DNA of 64,000 nucleotides from an uncultured Desulfomicrobiaceae bacterium (GTDB lineage Bacteria > Desulfobacterota > Desulfovibrionia > Desulfovibrionales > Desulfomicrobiaceae): assembly GCA_937989665.1 (NCBI GenBank), contig CALKRN010000011.1, forward strand, positions 62,001 through 126,000, in the 5' to 3' direction. Position numbers and translations under genes: made by a program. Shown here piece by piece: positions 7,789 to 16,186 of the stretch. Position 1 is the first letter of the stretch; each line of letters opens with the position of its first letter. Under the pieces are notes generated by a model, which was not told the origin of the DNA, ran no database searches, and saw only the letters and a list, made by a program, of their open reading frames with translations.

Positions 7789-10206
7789 ATGCACCGTTTT
7801 CGCACCCGCATCACGATGCCGCATCCCCTCATTTTCGATGGCGGCATGGGGAGCCTTTTGCAGCGCCGCGGGCTCCAAGCAGGACAATCTCCGGAGCTTT
7901 TTGGGTTGGCGCACCCGGAAGTAATTGCCACGATCCACCGCGAATACGTCGCAGCCGGCGCCGAAGTCGTGACCACGAACACCTTTGGGGGAAACCGCTT
8001 CAAGCTGCCCTCGGAGGTTGACGTCCGTGAGGCCAACACCCGTCTGGCCCGCCTGGCCCGGGCAGCGGTTGGCGAGGCTGTTTTCGTGGCTGGGAGCGTC
8101 GGCCCCACGGGCACAATGATTGCGCCGTTGGGGGCCACCCCATTTCGGGAGGTGGTGGCGGCATTCCGCGAGCAGATCGAGGGCTTGGTGGCAGGGGGAG
8201 TGGACCTCATTTTGGCAGAAACCCAATTCGACCTTGCAGAAGCCAGGGCCGTAGTCGTGGCGGCCCGCGAGGTCACGGATTTGCCGGTGGCCGTATCCAT
8301 GACCTTCGAGGACGGCGTGAGTCTTACCGGCACCACGCCCGAAGTCTTTGCCCATACCATGAACAATTTGGCCGTGGACCTCGTGGGTTCCAATTGCAGC
8401 GCTGGCCCCGAGGCCTTGGTGGCCGTGGCGCAGCGCCTGCTTGCCGTGGCCGCAGCTCCAGTGCTCATCGAACCCAATGCTGGGCTCCCGGAGCTAGTGG
8501 AGGGGGCCACGGTCTTCCGCCTTGCCCCGGAGCCTTTTGCCGACGCCTTGGCCCCGCTGGCAGACGCCGGTGTCCTTGCCTTGGGTGGGTGCTGTGGCAC
8601 GACTCCAGCCCATATCCAAGCCCTGGCCCGTCGGCTTGCTGGCCGTAGCGTGCCGCGAAGGGGCCTTCAGCCTCCCTTGGCCGTAACCTCCCGCGCCCAA
8701 GCAGTCATCATCGATTTTGGGGCACCTTGCCGGATTATCGGCGAACGCATCAACCCGACAGGCAAACCGCGTCTGACGGCGGACCTCCAGGTTGGAGGCA
8801 CGGCCCAAGCCCTGGCCCTTGGCGAGGAGCAACTCGTCCAGGGTGCGGACATTCTTGACGTCAATGTCGGTGCCCCTCTGGTGGATGAAGCCGTCATGCT
8901 GCCGGCAGTCGTGGAGACCTTGGTACGCCGTTTTCCTCTCCCCCTGTGTTTGGATTCGAGCCATCCCGAGGCCCTGCGCCGGGCGATGGAGGTCTATCCC
9001 GGCTCGCCACTGGTCAACTCCATCAGCGGAGAGCCGGGACGCATGGAACTTTTGGCCCCGCTGTGCCGAAATTTTGGCGCCCCGTGCATCCTTCTCCCGC
9101 TCAAGGGCAAACACCTGCCGGTAGAGGCGAGCGAGCGCATTGCCATCATCGAGCAATTGGTGGATCAGGCCCTGGCCCTGGGATTGCCGCGCCATCTCCT
9201 CCTCGTGGATGCCTTGGTCCTCACCGTATCCTCCAAGCCGCAGGCCGCCATGGCTTGTCTTGAGGTCATCCGCCATTGTCGGGAACATCTTGGGCTGCCA
9301 TGTACTGTGGGGCTCTCCAATATTTCTTTTGGCTTGCCAGCGCGAGAGCTCGTGAATGCCTCCTTTCTTGGCCTTGCCTTGGGTTCAGGGCTTGCGGCCT
9401 GCATCGCCAACCCAGGAAGCGTCCGGCTCCGAGAGACCCTTGCTGCTGCTGAAGTGCTCCTTGGCCGTGATCCCGGGGCAGGGCGGTTTATCCAGGGCTA
9501 TGCCCATTGGCAGCCTGGCGGCGGCACCCCACCTCCGGCCGCTGTCCAGAAGACAGACCCTGACGAATCCCTCACCCCTGTGGGCCAGGCCATCCTCCAG
9601 GGCAAGAGCGAAGCCATCGCGTCGCTTCTTCTGGAACGCATCGCGCAAGGGGTCCAGCCATTTACCCTGGTGCAGGAAGAGATGATCCCGGCCATTTTAC
9701 GGGTCGGGGAAAAGTACGAGCGCAAAGAATATTTTCTGCCCCAGCTCCTCCAATCCGCCGAGACCATGCAAAAAGGGTTTGCGGCGATCCGCCACCTCCT
9801 CGAAGAGGACGCGCATTCGAGCAAAGGGATTGTAGTCATGGCCACTGTCGAGGGCGATATCCACGATATCGGTAAAAACATCGTGTGTCTCATGCTGCGT
9901 AACCACGGCTATACGGTCATTGATCTTGGCAAAGACGTCCCAGCCCAGCGAATCGTGGAAGCTGCTTTAGCGCACAACGCACATCTCATTGGGCTATCAG
10001 CCCTTATGACAACGACTATGGTGCGTATGGAAGACACAATTCAGCTTGTCCGCCAGCAGGGTCTTCCACTGCGCGTTATGGTCGGCGGGGCCGTTGTAAC
10101 CCAAAGTTTTGCGGATCGTATTGGTGCTGATGGGTATAGCCCTGATGCAGTTGCCGCAGTTCGACTTGCTGACAAGCTTATGAAGTCTATAAATCATGGG
10201 GAATAA
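7789..10206 (+). CDS. metH: short cobalamin-dependent methionine synthase (MetH without reactivation domain)
   Basis: Transfers a methyl group from methyltetrahydrofolate to homocysteine through bound cobalamin. The 805-aa protein has a homocysteine-binding barrel (about 8-290) with zinc-ligand motifs GSNC (near 203) and GGCC (near 267). A pterin-binding barrel follows (about 310-570, GERINPTGK, DVNVGAPLVDE), then a cap/B12-binding unit (about 600-800) with the cobalamin-ligating DIHDIG motif near 689-694. E. coli MetH is about 1,227 aa; the C-terminal AdoMet-dependent reactivation domain is absent here, as in a number of anaerobes. An alternative start at 7816 (MPHPL) is possible. The last 200 bp fall in a GC-poor tract continuing into the next gene. 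Confidence 0.92.
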   Translation: MHRFRTRITMPHPLIFDGGMGSLLQRRGLQAGQSPELFGLAHPEVIATIHREYVAAGAEVVTTNTFGGNRFKLPSEVDVREANTRLARLARAAVGEAVFVAGSVGPTGTMIAPLGATPFREVVAAFREQIEGLVAGGVDLILAETQFDLAEARAVVVAAREVTDLPVAVSMTFEDGVSLTGTTPEVFAHTMNNLAVDLVGSNCSAGPEALVAVAQRLLAVAAAPVLIEPNAGLPELVEGATVFRLAPEPFADALAPLADAGVLALGGCCGTTPAHIQALARRLAGRSVPRRGLQPPLAVTSRAQAVIIDFGAPCRIIGERINPTGKPRLTADLQVGGTAQALALGEEQLVQGADILDVNVGAPLVDEAVMLPAVVETLVRRFPLPLCLDSSHPEALRRAMEVYPGSPLVNSISGEPGRMELLAPLCRNFGAPCILLPLKGKHLPVEASERIAIIEQLVDQALALGLPRHLLLVDALVLTVSSKPQAAMACLEVIRHCREHLGLPCTVGLSNISFGLPARELVNASFLGLALGSGLAACIANPGSVRLRETLAAAEVLLGRDPGAGRFIQGYAHWQPGGGTPPPAAVQKTDPDESLTPVGQAILQGKSEAIASLLLERIAQGVQPFTLVQEEMIPAILRVGEKYERKEYFLPQLLQSAETMQKGFAAIRHLLEEDAHSSKGIVVMATVEGDIHDIGKNIVCLMLRNHGYTVIDLGKDVPAQRIVEAALAHNAHLIGLSALMTTTMVRMEDTIQLVRQQGLPLRVMVGGAVVTQSFADRIGADGYSPDAVAAVRLADKLMKSINHGE

Positions 10207-10210
10207 CAAA

Positions 10211-10675
10211 ATGGATGTTGTATTGCGCAAAGCAAAAATGGCTGATGTGCGCCTTATTCATCGTATGCTCATGGACTGTGCTTCAAAAAGACTTCTTCTT
10301 CCTCGAAGCTATACAGAAATATACTCCCATTTGCGGGATTTTATCGTTGCAGAATATCTTGATTTAAGTGAAGTTGTAGGATGCTGTGCCCTTTCCATTA
10401 CCTGGGAAGGTTTGGCCGAGGTCCGTTCCTTAGTTGTAACCGAAGGGGCCCGCGGCCAAGGTATTGGTCGACGCTTGGTGGAGGCATGCATCAGTGATGC
10501 ATTGACTTTCGGAATCTACAAAGTGTTCGTCTTGACTTATCAGGTAGATTTTTTCCGCAAGTTAGGATTTCAAGAGGTAAGCAAAGATATATTACCTCAA
10601 AAAGTATGGGCTGATTGCATTAAATGCCCCCAATTTCCAGAATGTGATGAAGTCGCTCTGATGCTAGAACTTTAA
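10211..10675 (+). CDS. GNAT acetyltransferase, ArgA-like (probable N-acetylglutamate synthase)
   Basis: The 154-aa product is a GNAT-fold acetyltransferase. The acetyl-CoA loop ARGQGIGRRLVEAC is intact, and the opening VVLRKAKMADVRLIHRML and the central AEVRSLVVTEGARGQG resemble short ArgA-type N-acetylglutamate synthases, which begin arginine synthesis by acetylating glutamate. The C-terminus has a conserved-looking cysteine cluster CIKCPQFPEC (C-x2-C-x5-C), also seen in that family as I recall it. The start at 10211 was chosen because GGGGA precedes it; an in-frame ATG at 10196 overlaps metH. DNA here is GC-poor (35-52% in most hand-counted lines, but 63% around the acetyl-CoA loop). The substrate is inferred. 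Confidence 0.75.
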   Translation: MDVVLRKAKMADVRLIHRMLMDCASKRLLLPRSYTEIYSHLRDFIVAEYLDLSEVVGCCALSITWEGLAEVRSLVVTEGARGQGIGRRLVEACISDALTFGIYKVFVLTYQVDFFRKLGFQEVSKDILPQKVWADCIKCPQFPECDEVALMLEL

Positions 10676-10686
10676 GGAGAAAAGAT

Positions 10687-11226
10687 ATGGAATTTGAATT
10701 CCGAGAGATCTTCAATCGTCATCAAATAGAGGCCAGGGTCCAATCTTTGGGAGAAGAAATTTCCCGCTTCTATCAGGAAGAACCTTTGGTTTGCGTATGC
10801 GTCCTCAAAGGCGCCTATGCTTTTTTTACGGACCTTATGCGGAGTCTTTCCATTCATCCACTGATGGATTTTGTCCGCCTTTCCAGCTATGCGGACCAAA
10901 CATCTCGACAATCGCGCATGGTTTTTTCTAAAGATATGGAAATTGATATTAAAGACAAACATGTTCTTGTTGTGGAAGATATTGTCGATACTGGGCATTC
11001 GATGCGTTTCTTACGTAAGGTATTAGAGGCGCGGTCTCCTCGATCCGTACGCATCGCGGCCATGATCGACAAACAGGAGCGCCGCGAAGTGGATGTCACC
11101 GTAGACTATGTGGGGTTCCCCTTGCAGAAAGGGTTTATCGTTGGTTATGGCCTGGATTATGCAGAACGCTTTCGGGAACTCGATGGCATTTATGAACTCA
11201 TTCTACCAGAGATGAGGGAATCATGA
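10687..11226 (+). CDS. hpt: hypoxanthine phosphoribosyltransferase
   Basis: Purine-salvage enzyme converting hypoxanthine (and often guanine) plus PRPP to the nucleotide. The 179-aa length is standard. The PRPP-binding motif VLVVEDIVDTGHSM lies near residues 97-110, the VCVLKGAYAFFTDL segment near 37-50, and the C-terminal base-binding segment VDYVGFPLQKGFIVGYGLDY near 137-156. AAGGAG precedes the ATG, and the stop overlaps the next start by 4 bp. GC content is low in the first half of the gene (27-52% by hand count) and higher in the second half. Confidence 0.95.
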   Translation: MEFEFREIFNRHQIEARVQSLGEEISRFYQEEPLVCVCVLKGAYAFFTDLMRSLSIHPLMDFVRLSSYADQTSRQSRMVFSKDMEIDIKDKHVLVVEDIVDTGHSMRFLRKVLEARSPRSVRIAAMIDKQERREVDVTVDYVGFPLQKGFIVGYGLDYAERFRELDGIYELILPEMRES

Positions 11227-12074
11227 TCGTTCAATGTCCTAACTGCGGCACCAAGTACAATCTCCCGGAGGAACGCATTGGCCCAAACGGCGCGAAGGTG
11301 CGCTGTACCCGCTGCACCCATGTCTTTCAGGTGCAGGCCCCACTCTCTGAAGAAGCCGTCTTGGACCAATTGTTGGAAAACAAAGCCGCTGCCGCGGCTC
11401 GGCGCTCAGAGACCGATGAGCACCGCGAGGCCCTCCGCGATCTCGAAGGCACCTTCCAACCGCCGCTCCTTGGTGACGACACGAAGACCCCCCGCATTGA
11501 GTTCGGCGGGCACGAACCTCGCCGCAACCGCGCACCTCTCGTATGGGGGCTGGCTGTGGCCCTTGTGATTGCCCTTGCTGCTGGCGCGACCATGGTCTTG
11601 CGTCCCTCCTGGATCCCCTGGCTTGCCCCGCAACCGGGGGCTGGTGGAAAGTCGGCCATACCCTCTGGCGCGACTACGGAAGAAGTGGCCCGCATCGTTC
11701 TGGAGAATGTACGCCAGTATTTCGTGAAGAACGAAAAAGAGGGCCAGCTCTTTGTCATTGAAGGTCAAGCCGTCAATCGCTTTGCCGAGCCGCGGGAACT
11801 CATCAAGCTCAAGGCAGCCCTGTTCAATGCCCAGGGCGTAGCCTTGGCAACGCAGGAGTTTCTAGCGGGCAACACCGTCTCCCTCTATCAGCTGCAGGTG
11901 GCTTCGCGTCAGGAAATTGAATCCGCCCTGGGGGCCAAGGTGGGAATCCTCACCAACAACACGAACGTCCAACCGGGCCGCGGGGTACCTTTTATGGTGG
12001 TGTTTTTCGGCGTGCCTGCAGGAGTCCAGGAGTTTGGCATCGAAGTCGTGCAAGCGAAGATACCTCCCCAATGA
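11223..12074 (+). CDS. MJ0042-type zinc-ribbon membrane protein (DUF3426-like)
   Basis: The 283-aa protein opens with an MJ0042 zinc ribbon (VQCPNCGTKYNLPEERI to VRCTRCTHVFQV, four cysteines in two CxxC pairs). An acidic linker, a single membrane helix (about 103-125, VWGLAVALVIALAAGATMVL) and a periplasmic C-terminal domain (about 155-283) of the DUF3426 type follow. Function is unknown in the family. It is coupled to hpt by a 4-bp ATGA overlap and followed by a hairpin terminator. Topology puts the zinc ribbon in the cytoplasm. Confidence 0.8.
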   Translation: MIVQCPNCGTKYNLPEERIGPNGAKVRCTRCTHVFQVQAPLSEEAVLDQLLENKAAAAARRSETDEHREALRDLEGTFQPPLLGDDTKTPRIEFGGHEPRRNRAPLVWGLAVALVIALAAGATMVLRPSWIPWLAPQPGAGGKSAIPSGATTEEVARIVLENVRQYFVKNEKEGQLFVIEGQAVNRFAEPRELIKLKAALFNAQGVALATQEFLAGNTVSLYQLQVASRQEIESALGAKVGILTNNTNVQPGRGVPFMVVFFGVPAGVQEFGIEVVQAKIPPQ

Positions 12075-12101
12075 CCCCGTCGGGTTTCCCTTCCGCACAA
12101 C

Positions 12102-12125
12102 AGGCCACCGCGAGGTGGCCTTTGT
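12102..12125 (+). terminator. intrinsic terminator after the zinc-ribbon gene
   Basis: An 8-bp perfect stem AGGCCACC/GGTGGCCT with a GCGA tetraloop (12102-12121) is followed by TTGTGTT. The T-run is short, so efficiency is uncertain. Confidence 0.65.
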
Positions 12126-12176
12126 GTTGGGACTTCGCCTTCCTTCTTGGCCGAGGCGAAATCTTCGGCTAAAGGC

Positions 12177-12204
12177 TTGTCAAAGACCGGCTCTCTCTTA
12201 TAAA
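12177..12204 (+). promoter_or_regulatory. candidate promoter of rubrerythrin
   Basis: TTGTCA (12177-12182) and TATAAA (12199-12204) are separated by 16 bp and lie 35-62 bp before the rubrerythrin ATG. Each hexamer matches the sigma-70 consensus at five of six positions. An AT-rich partial dyad centred on GAATTC follows directly. Confidence 0.6.
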
Positions 12205-12238
12205 GAAGAATTCTCAATATCAAACAAGGAGGTTCCTG

Positions 12239-12733
12239 ATGAGTAAGACCATGGAAAACTTGAAGATCGCCTTTGCCGGAGAGTCGCAGGCCAACCGCAA
12301 ATATCTCGCCTTTGCCAAAAAGGCCGAAGAAGAGGGCTTGCCGCAGATCGCCAAGCTCTTCCGGGCGGCAGCGGAGGCCGAAACCATCCATGCCCATGCC
12401 CATCTTCGGCTTCTGAAGGGGATTGGGACAACTGCTGAAAACCTGAAGGAGGCAGTGGCTGGTGAGACCTATGAATTCAAATCCATGTATCCAGCGATGA
12501 TTGAGGATGCCAAGGCCGAGGGCGATAAAGCCGCCCAGCGCTACTTCGAGTTCGCGAATCAGGCCGAGGAGTGTCATGCGGGCCTGTACACCAAGGCAGC
12601 GGAGATGATGGGCAATCTCCCGGCAGTCGATTACTATATCTGTGGCGTGTGTGGGCATATTCATGAAGGTGAGCCCACCGAAAAGTGTCCCATTTGTGGG
12701 GCCGCACCCAAGGCCTACTATCGGGTAGACTAG
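12239..12733 (+). CDS. rbr: rubrerythrin
   Basis: Non-haem iron NADH-peroxidase-type protein that detoxifies hydrogen peroxide in anaerobes. The 164-aa protein has a ferritin-like diiron domain with ligand motifs around E15 (AFAGESQANRKY), EAETIHAHAH and QAEECHAG. A C-terminal rubredoxin-like domain follows with CGVCG and CPICGAAP, the two CxxC pairs binding one iron. It is shorter than the classic 191-aa form, typical of the minimal rubrerythrins. A strong ribosome-binding site (AAGGAGG) and a good promoter precede it, and a palindromic terminator follows, so it is probably a highly expressed single gene. Confidence 0.96.
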   Translation: MSKTMENLKIAFAGESQANRKYLAFAKKAEEEGLPQIAKLFRAAAEAETIHAHAHLRLLKGIGTTAENLKEAVAGETYEFKSMYPAMIEDAKAEGDKAAQRYFEFANQAEECHAGLYTKAAEMMGNLPAVDYYICGVCGHIHEGEPTEKCPICGAAPKAYYRVD

Positions 12734-12750
12734 GGTCAAATGGGAGAATG

Positions 12751-12773
12751 AGGGGCCGAATTCGGCCCCTTTT
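12751..12773 (+). terminator. palindromic terminator between rubrerythrin and metE
   Basis: A 20-bp perfect palindrome AGGGGCCGAATTCGGCCCCT (12751-12770) is followed by TTT. It ends the rubrerythrin transcript. As a palindrome in the 66-bp gap between convergent genes it may also act on metE, although the minus side lacks a T-run. Confidence 0.75.
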
Positions 12774-12799
12774 AGGGTGCTCGCCAGAGACAGCGGGGA

Positions 12800-15091
12800 T
12801 TATGGCGCGGCCAATTTGGCTCGCAGGCGTCGGGCCGCCTCCACCATGTGGGAGAGGCTCGCCTCCACCTCTGGCCAAGCGCGGGTCTTGAGCCCACAGT
12901 CCGGGTTGACCCACAGTCGCTGGACCGGGATGGCCGCCATGGCCCGTTCAAGCAAGGCAACGATCTCCTCCACAGAAGGGATGTTGGGAGAGTGGATGTC
13001 ATACACCCCTGGGCCCACCGCGTTGGGATATTGCCCGCGGGCAAAGGCATCGAGCAGCTTCATCTGCGACCGGGCCGCTTCGAGGGTCATGACATCGGCG
13101 TCGAGGGCCGCAATGGCCCTGATGATGGAACGGAAGTCCGCGTAGCACATGTGGGTATGGATTTGCGTCGTGGCGGCCACCCCGCTGGTGGCCAAGCGAA
13201 AGGCCGCCGTCGCCCAGCGCAGGTAGGCCTCCTGCTGGGCGTGACGCAACGGCAGCGCCTCACGAAAGGCCGGTTCGTCCACTTGGATGATGGTAACTCC
13301 TGCTGCCTCGAGGTCGGCGATCTCGTCGCGAAGGGCGAGAGCAATCTGATAGGCCGTGGTCTCCCACGGCTGGTCGTCTCGCACGAAACTCCATTTGAGC
13401 ATCGTCACCGGCCCAGTGAGCATTCCTTTCATGGGCTTGGTGGTGAGGGACTGGGCATAGCTTATCCAGCGCACGGTCATGGGTGCAGGACGCCACACAT
13501 CGCCGACGATGATGGGCGGTTTGACGCACCGGGAACCATACGATTGCACCCAGCCCTGCTGGGTCACAACATACCCCTCCAGTTGCTCCCCGAAATATTC
13601 GACCATATCATTCCGCTCCGCCTCGCCATGCACGAGGACGTCAAGGCCAAGGCGTTCCTGGACCGCCACCGTATGGGCAATGGCCTTCTTCATACCCGCT
13701 TCATAGGTGGTTTGGTCGATGCGGCCCGTTGTGAAATCGCGCCGCAAGGCACGGATCTCCGCTGTCTGCGGAAATGAACCAATGGTCGTCGTCGGCAGTA
13801 CGGGGAGCTGGAGGGCTTGGCGTTGGGCCGCTGCCCGCTCGGGATAGGCGGGCACGCGCTGGAGCATGGCCGGAGTGATGGCCGCCACCCGCCTTTGGAC
13901 GGCTGGCTGGCGCACCCGAGGAGAATTGCGGCGCGACACCAGGCTCCGCTGGCATTCCGCCAAGACCTCGGCGGCACTGGCGGGGCCCTGGGTCAGGGCC
14001 TGGCGGAGGACCCCTAATTCTTCAAGTTTTTGTTGAGCAAAAGCGAGCCAAGAACGGACCTCGGGGTCGAGGTGGTCTTCCAGCGTCACATCGAGAGGGA
14101 CGTGGAGGAGCGAACACGAGGGCGCAAGCCACAGGCGGTCACCGAGCGCAGCGGCCATGGGCTCCAGCCTCTCGAGGATAGAGCCGAGATCAGCCCGCCA
14201 GACGTTGCGACCATCGATGATTCCTGCCGAGAGGATTGCCGAAGAGGGCAGACGGCGGGCCACGGCCTGCAGGCCTTCAGGGTCACTTACCCCATCCACA
14301 TGAAGACCTGCCACAGGGAGGGCGAGGGCGGTGTCGAGATTATCTGCCAGTGGCCCAAAGTAACTGGCCACCAGGATGGGTAGGGGATTAAGTCGTAGGG
14401 TCGTGTACGCACGGATGAGGGCGTTTCGCCATGCGTCAGGAAGGTCAAGGACGAGGATGGGTTCATCAAGCTGAGCCCAAACGGCCCCTGCTGCGGCAAG
14501 CTTTTCCAGGAGCTCCCTGTAGATCGGGAGCAGGGCGGGAAGAAGGGCAAGGCGATGGCCACCAGAAACCATTTCCCCAAGCCAAAGATACGACACAGGA
14601 CCGAGGAGGACCACCTTGGCCGTGTAGCCGAGACGAACCGCCTCTTCTACCTGAGCCACAAGGTCGCGGCATGCCAACGTAAAGGTCTGGTTTGGGTAAA
14701 ACTCCGGGACGATATAATGGTAGTTGGTGTCAAACCATTTGGTCATGGCACAGGCGGCCGTGGCCTTGGGATCGTCCGGTTGGCTACGGCCCCGCGCCAT
14801 GCGGAACATGGTGTCTAGGTCCACCTCGCCACCGTTCCAACCAAAGCGCTCGGGCACAACGCCAAGACGAACGCTCATATCAAGGACGTGGTCGTAGAGC
14901 GAAAAATCCCCCACTGTCACCATGGCACAACCGGCGGACGCCTGGATGTCCCAGGCCGCGGCCCGCAGCATCTGTGCTGTCCGCAGGAGGTGCTGGACAG
15001 AAGATTGACCGTTCCAGTAGCTCTCCAGTGCCCACTTGAGTTCTCGGTTGCGCCCCATGCGGGGAAAGCCAAGGACATGCATTCCAATCAT
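12800..15091 (-). CDS. metE: cobalamin-independent methionine synthase
   Basis: Transfers the methyl group of methyltetrahydropteroyl-triglutamate directly to homocysteine. The 763-aa length is standard for MetE. The N-terminal barrel opens GFPRMGRNRELKWALESYW. The C-terminal barrel has TTTIGSFPQTAEIR, the zinc/homocysteine site motifs HGEAERNDMVEYFGE, HTHMCYADF and NPDCGLKTR. The start at 15091 follows AAGGAGA with a 7-nt gap; a second Met at codon 4 is possible. It is divergent from metR with a 99-bp shared control region, the classic metE-metR arrangement. The genome stretch therefore carries both methionine synthase types. Confidence 0.97.
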   Translation of the reverse strand: MIGMHVLGFPRMGRNRELKWALESYWNGQSSVQHLLRTAQMLRAAAWDIQASAGCAMVTVGDFSLYDHVLDMSVRLGVVPERFGWNGGEVDLDTMFRMARGRSQPDDPKATAACAMTKWFDTNYHYIVPEFYPNQTFTLACRDLVAQVEEAVRLGYTAKVVLLGPVSYLWLGEMVSGGHRLALLPALLPIYRELLEKLAAAGAVWAQLDEPILVLDLPDAWRNALIRAYTTLRLNPLPILVASYFGPLADNLDTALALPVAGLHVDGVSDPEGLQAVARRLPSSAILSAGIIDGRNVWRADLGSILERLEPMAAALGDRLWLAPSCSLLHVPLDVTLEDHLDPEVRSWLAFAQQKLEELGVLRQALTQGPASAAEVLAECQRSLVSRRNSPRVRQPAVQRRVAAITPAMLQRVPAYPERAAAQRQALQLPVLPTTTIGSFPQTAEIRALRRDFTTGRIDQTTYEAGMKKAIAHTVAVQERLGLDVLVHGEAERNDMVEYFGEQLEGYVVTQQGWVQSYGSRCVKPPIIVGDVWRPAPMTVRWISYAQSLTTKPMKGMLTGPVTMLKWSFVRDDQPWETTAYQIALALRDEIADLEAAGVTIIQVDEPAFREALPLRHAQQEAYLRWATAAFRLATSGVAATTQIHTHMCYADFRSIIRAIAALDADVMTLEAARSQMKLLDAFARGQYPNAVGPGVYDIHSPNIPSVEEIVALLERAMAAIPVQRLWVNPDCGLKTRAWPEVEASLSHMVEAARRLRAKLAAP

Positions 15092-15190
15092 TGCCGTCTC
15101 CTTTCAGGTCGGAATAGTGATGACTCCTTTCCTACTCGGCCCTTGGCCACGGGCAACGGATATTTTTTCAAGAAAGCATGAGTACGTTTC
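15092..15190. promoter_or_regulatory. metE-metR divergent control region with a MetR-like box
   Basis: Shared 99-bp region. TGAGTACGTTTCA (15179-15191) matches seven of eight defined positions of the E. coli MetR box TGAA-N5-TTCA, and its last base is the A of the metR ATG. It lies about 88 bp upstream of the metE start. No clear -35/-10 pairs were identified. Confidence 0.5.
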
Positions 15191-16138
15191 ATGATTGAGC
15201 TGCGGCATCTGCGCCTCATCCAAGTCCTCGCCGCCACCGGGAACATGACCGCTGCTGCCCAGCGGCTCTCCCTCACCCAATCCGCCCTTTCCCATCAGCT
15301 CAGGGAACTGGAAGAACGGTTGGGGGTGCTCCTCGTTGATCGCTCCTGTCGGCCCCTGCGACTTACCCAAGCTGGGGATATCCTCGAAGCAGTGGCCCAC
15401 CAGGTTGTGCCTCAGGTGGAAACGGCGCTGGAGCGCCTCCAGGCCATGGCCAAAGGCCGCGCGGGCCGACTCGCCATTGCTTCGGAGTGCCACAATTGTC
15501 TTCATTGGCTTGCCCCCAAACTCCGGCGCTTTCGGAGCTGTTTCCCAGAGGTGGAGGTGGATTTCATCTTCTGGACAAGATTTGATGCCCTCCCTGCACT
15601 CCTGGACAAAGACGTGGACCTTGTCCTGACGCCCGATAACCGCTTTGCACCGAACGTGCGGTGGGTACCCCTTTTCCCGTATGAGATGCGCCTGGCCACT
15701 GCCCCAGAACACCCCCTCGCCCATCGTCCTTGGGTGATGCCCCAGGACCTGGCTGAAGAGACGCTTTTGGTCTATCCAGTGGAGCGGAGCCGACTGGATG
15801 TGTTTTCTCGATTTTTGTGGCCAGCGGGCAGGGAACCGAAACGGGTGCGAACCGTGGATTCTACCTTTTTGTTGCTAGAGCTTGTGGCCTTGGGCCAAGG
15901 AGTAGCGGCGCTTCCTGACTGGGTGTGTCGAGGGGCCTGCCATGAGGGTCGCATTGCCACGGTGCCTTTTGGCGAGGAGGGCCTTCTGGGGACACTCTGG
16001 GCAGCGCTTCGTGAGGAAATGGCAGACCTCCCCTATTTTCACGCACTGCTGTCGCTGCTCCAGGAGGATGCCTTGCCGGCATCGGCTTCTTTTCCGATGC
16101 AAAAGACGGCTGAGGCCAAGAAAGGAGAGCGCGCCTAA
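15191..16138 (+). CDS. metR: MetR, LysR-type regulator of methionine genes
   Basis: LysR-family transcription factor of 315 aa. The winged-helix DNA-binding domain occupies about residues 1-60 (LRHLRLIQVLAATGNMTAAAQ, LTQSALSHQLRELEERLGV). A periplasmic-binding-protein-like effector domain spans about 90-295. In E. coli MetR senses homocysteine and activates metE. The SECHNCLHWL segment and the position divergent from metE support MetR over other LysR proteins. The ribosome-binding site is weak and the ATG overlaps a MetR-like box, which suggests autoregulation (inference). Confidence 0.9.
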   Translation: MIELRHLRLIQVLAATGNMTAAAQRLSLTQSALSHQLRELEERLGVLLVDRSCRPLRLTQAGDILEAVAHQVVPQVETALERLQAMAKGRAGRLAIASECHNCLHWLAPKLRRFRSCFPEVEVDFIFWTRFDALPALLDKDVDLVLTPDNRFAPNVRWVPLFPYEMRLATAPEHPLAHRPWVMPQDLAEETLLVYPVERSRLDVFSRFLWPAGREPKRVRTVDSTFLLLELVALGQGVAALPDWVCRGACHEGRIATVPFGEEGLLGTLWAALREEMADLPYFHALLSLLQEDALPASASFPMQKTAEAKKGERA

Positions 16139-16186
16139 AAGAACATCGCCTCTCAAAGAAGACTTTTTCCCTCATCCTAGGTCAAC

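Noticed and set aside
12199-12222. PerR/Fur-like operator next to the rubrerythrin -10
   Set aside because: AT-rich with an 8-bp AGAATTCT dyad, but the arms do not extend to a recognisable PerR or Fur box.
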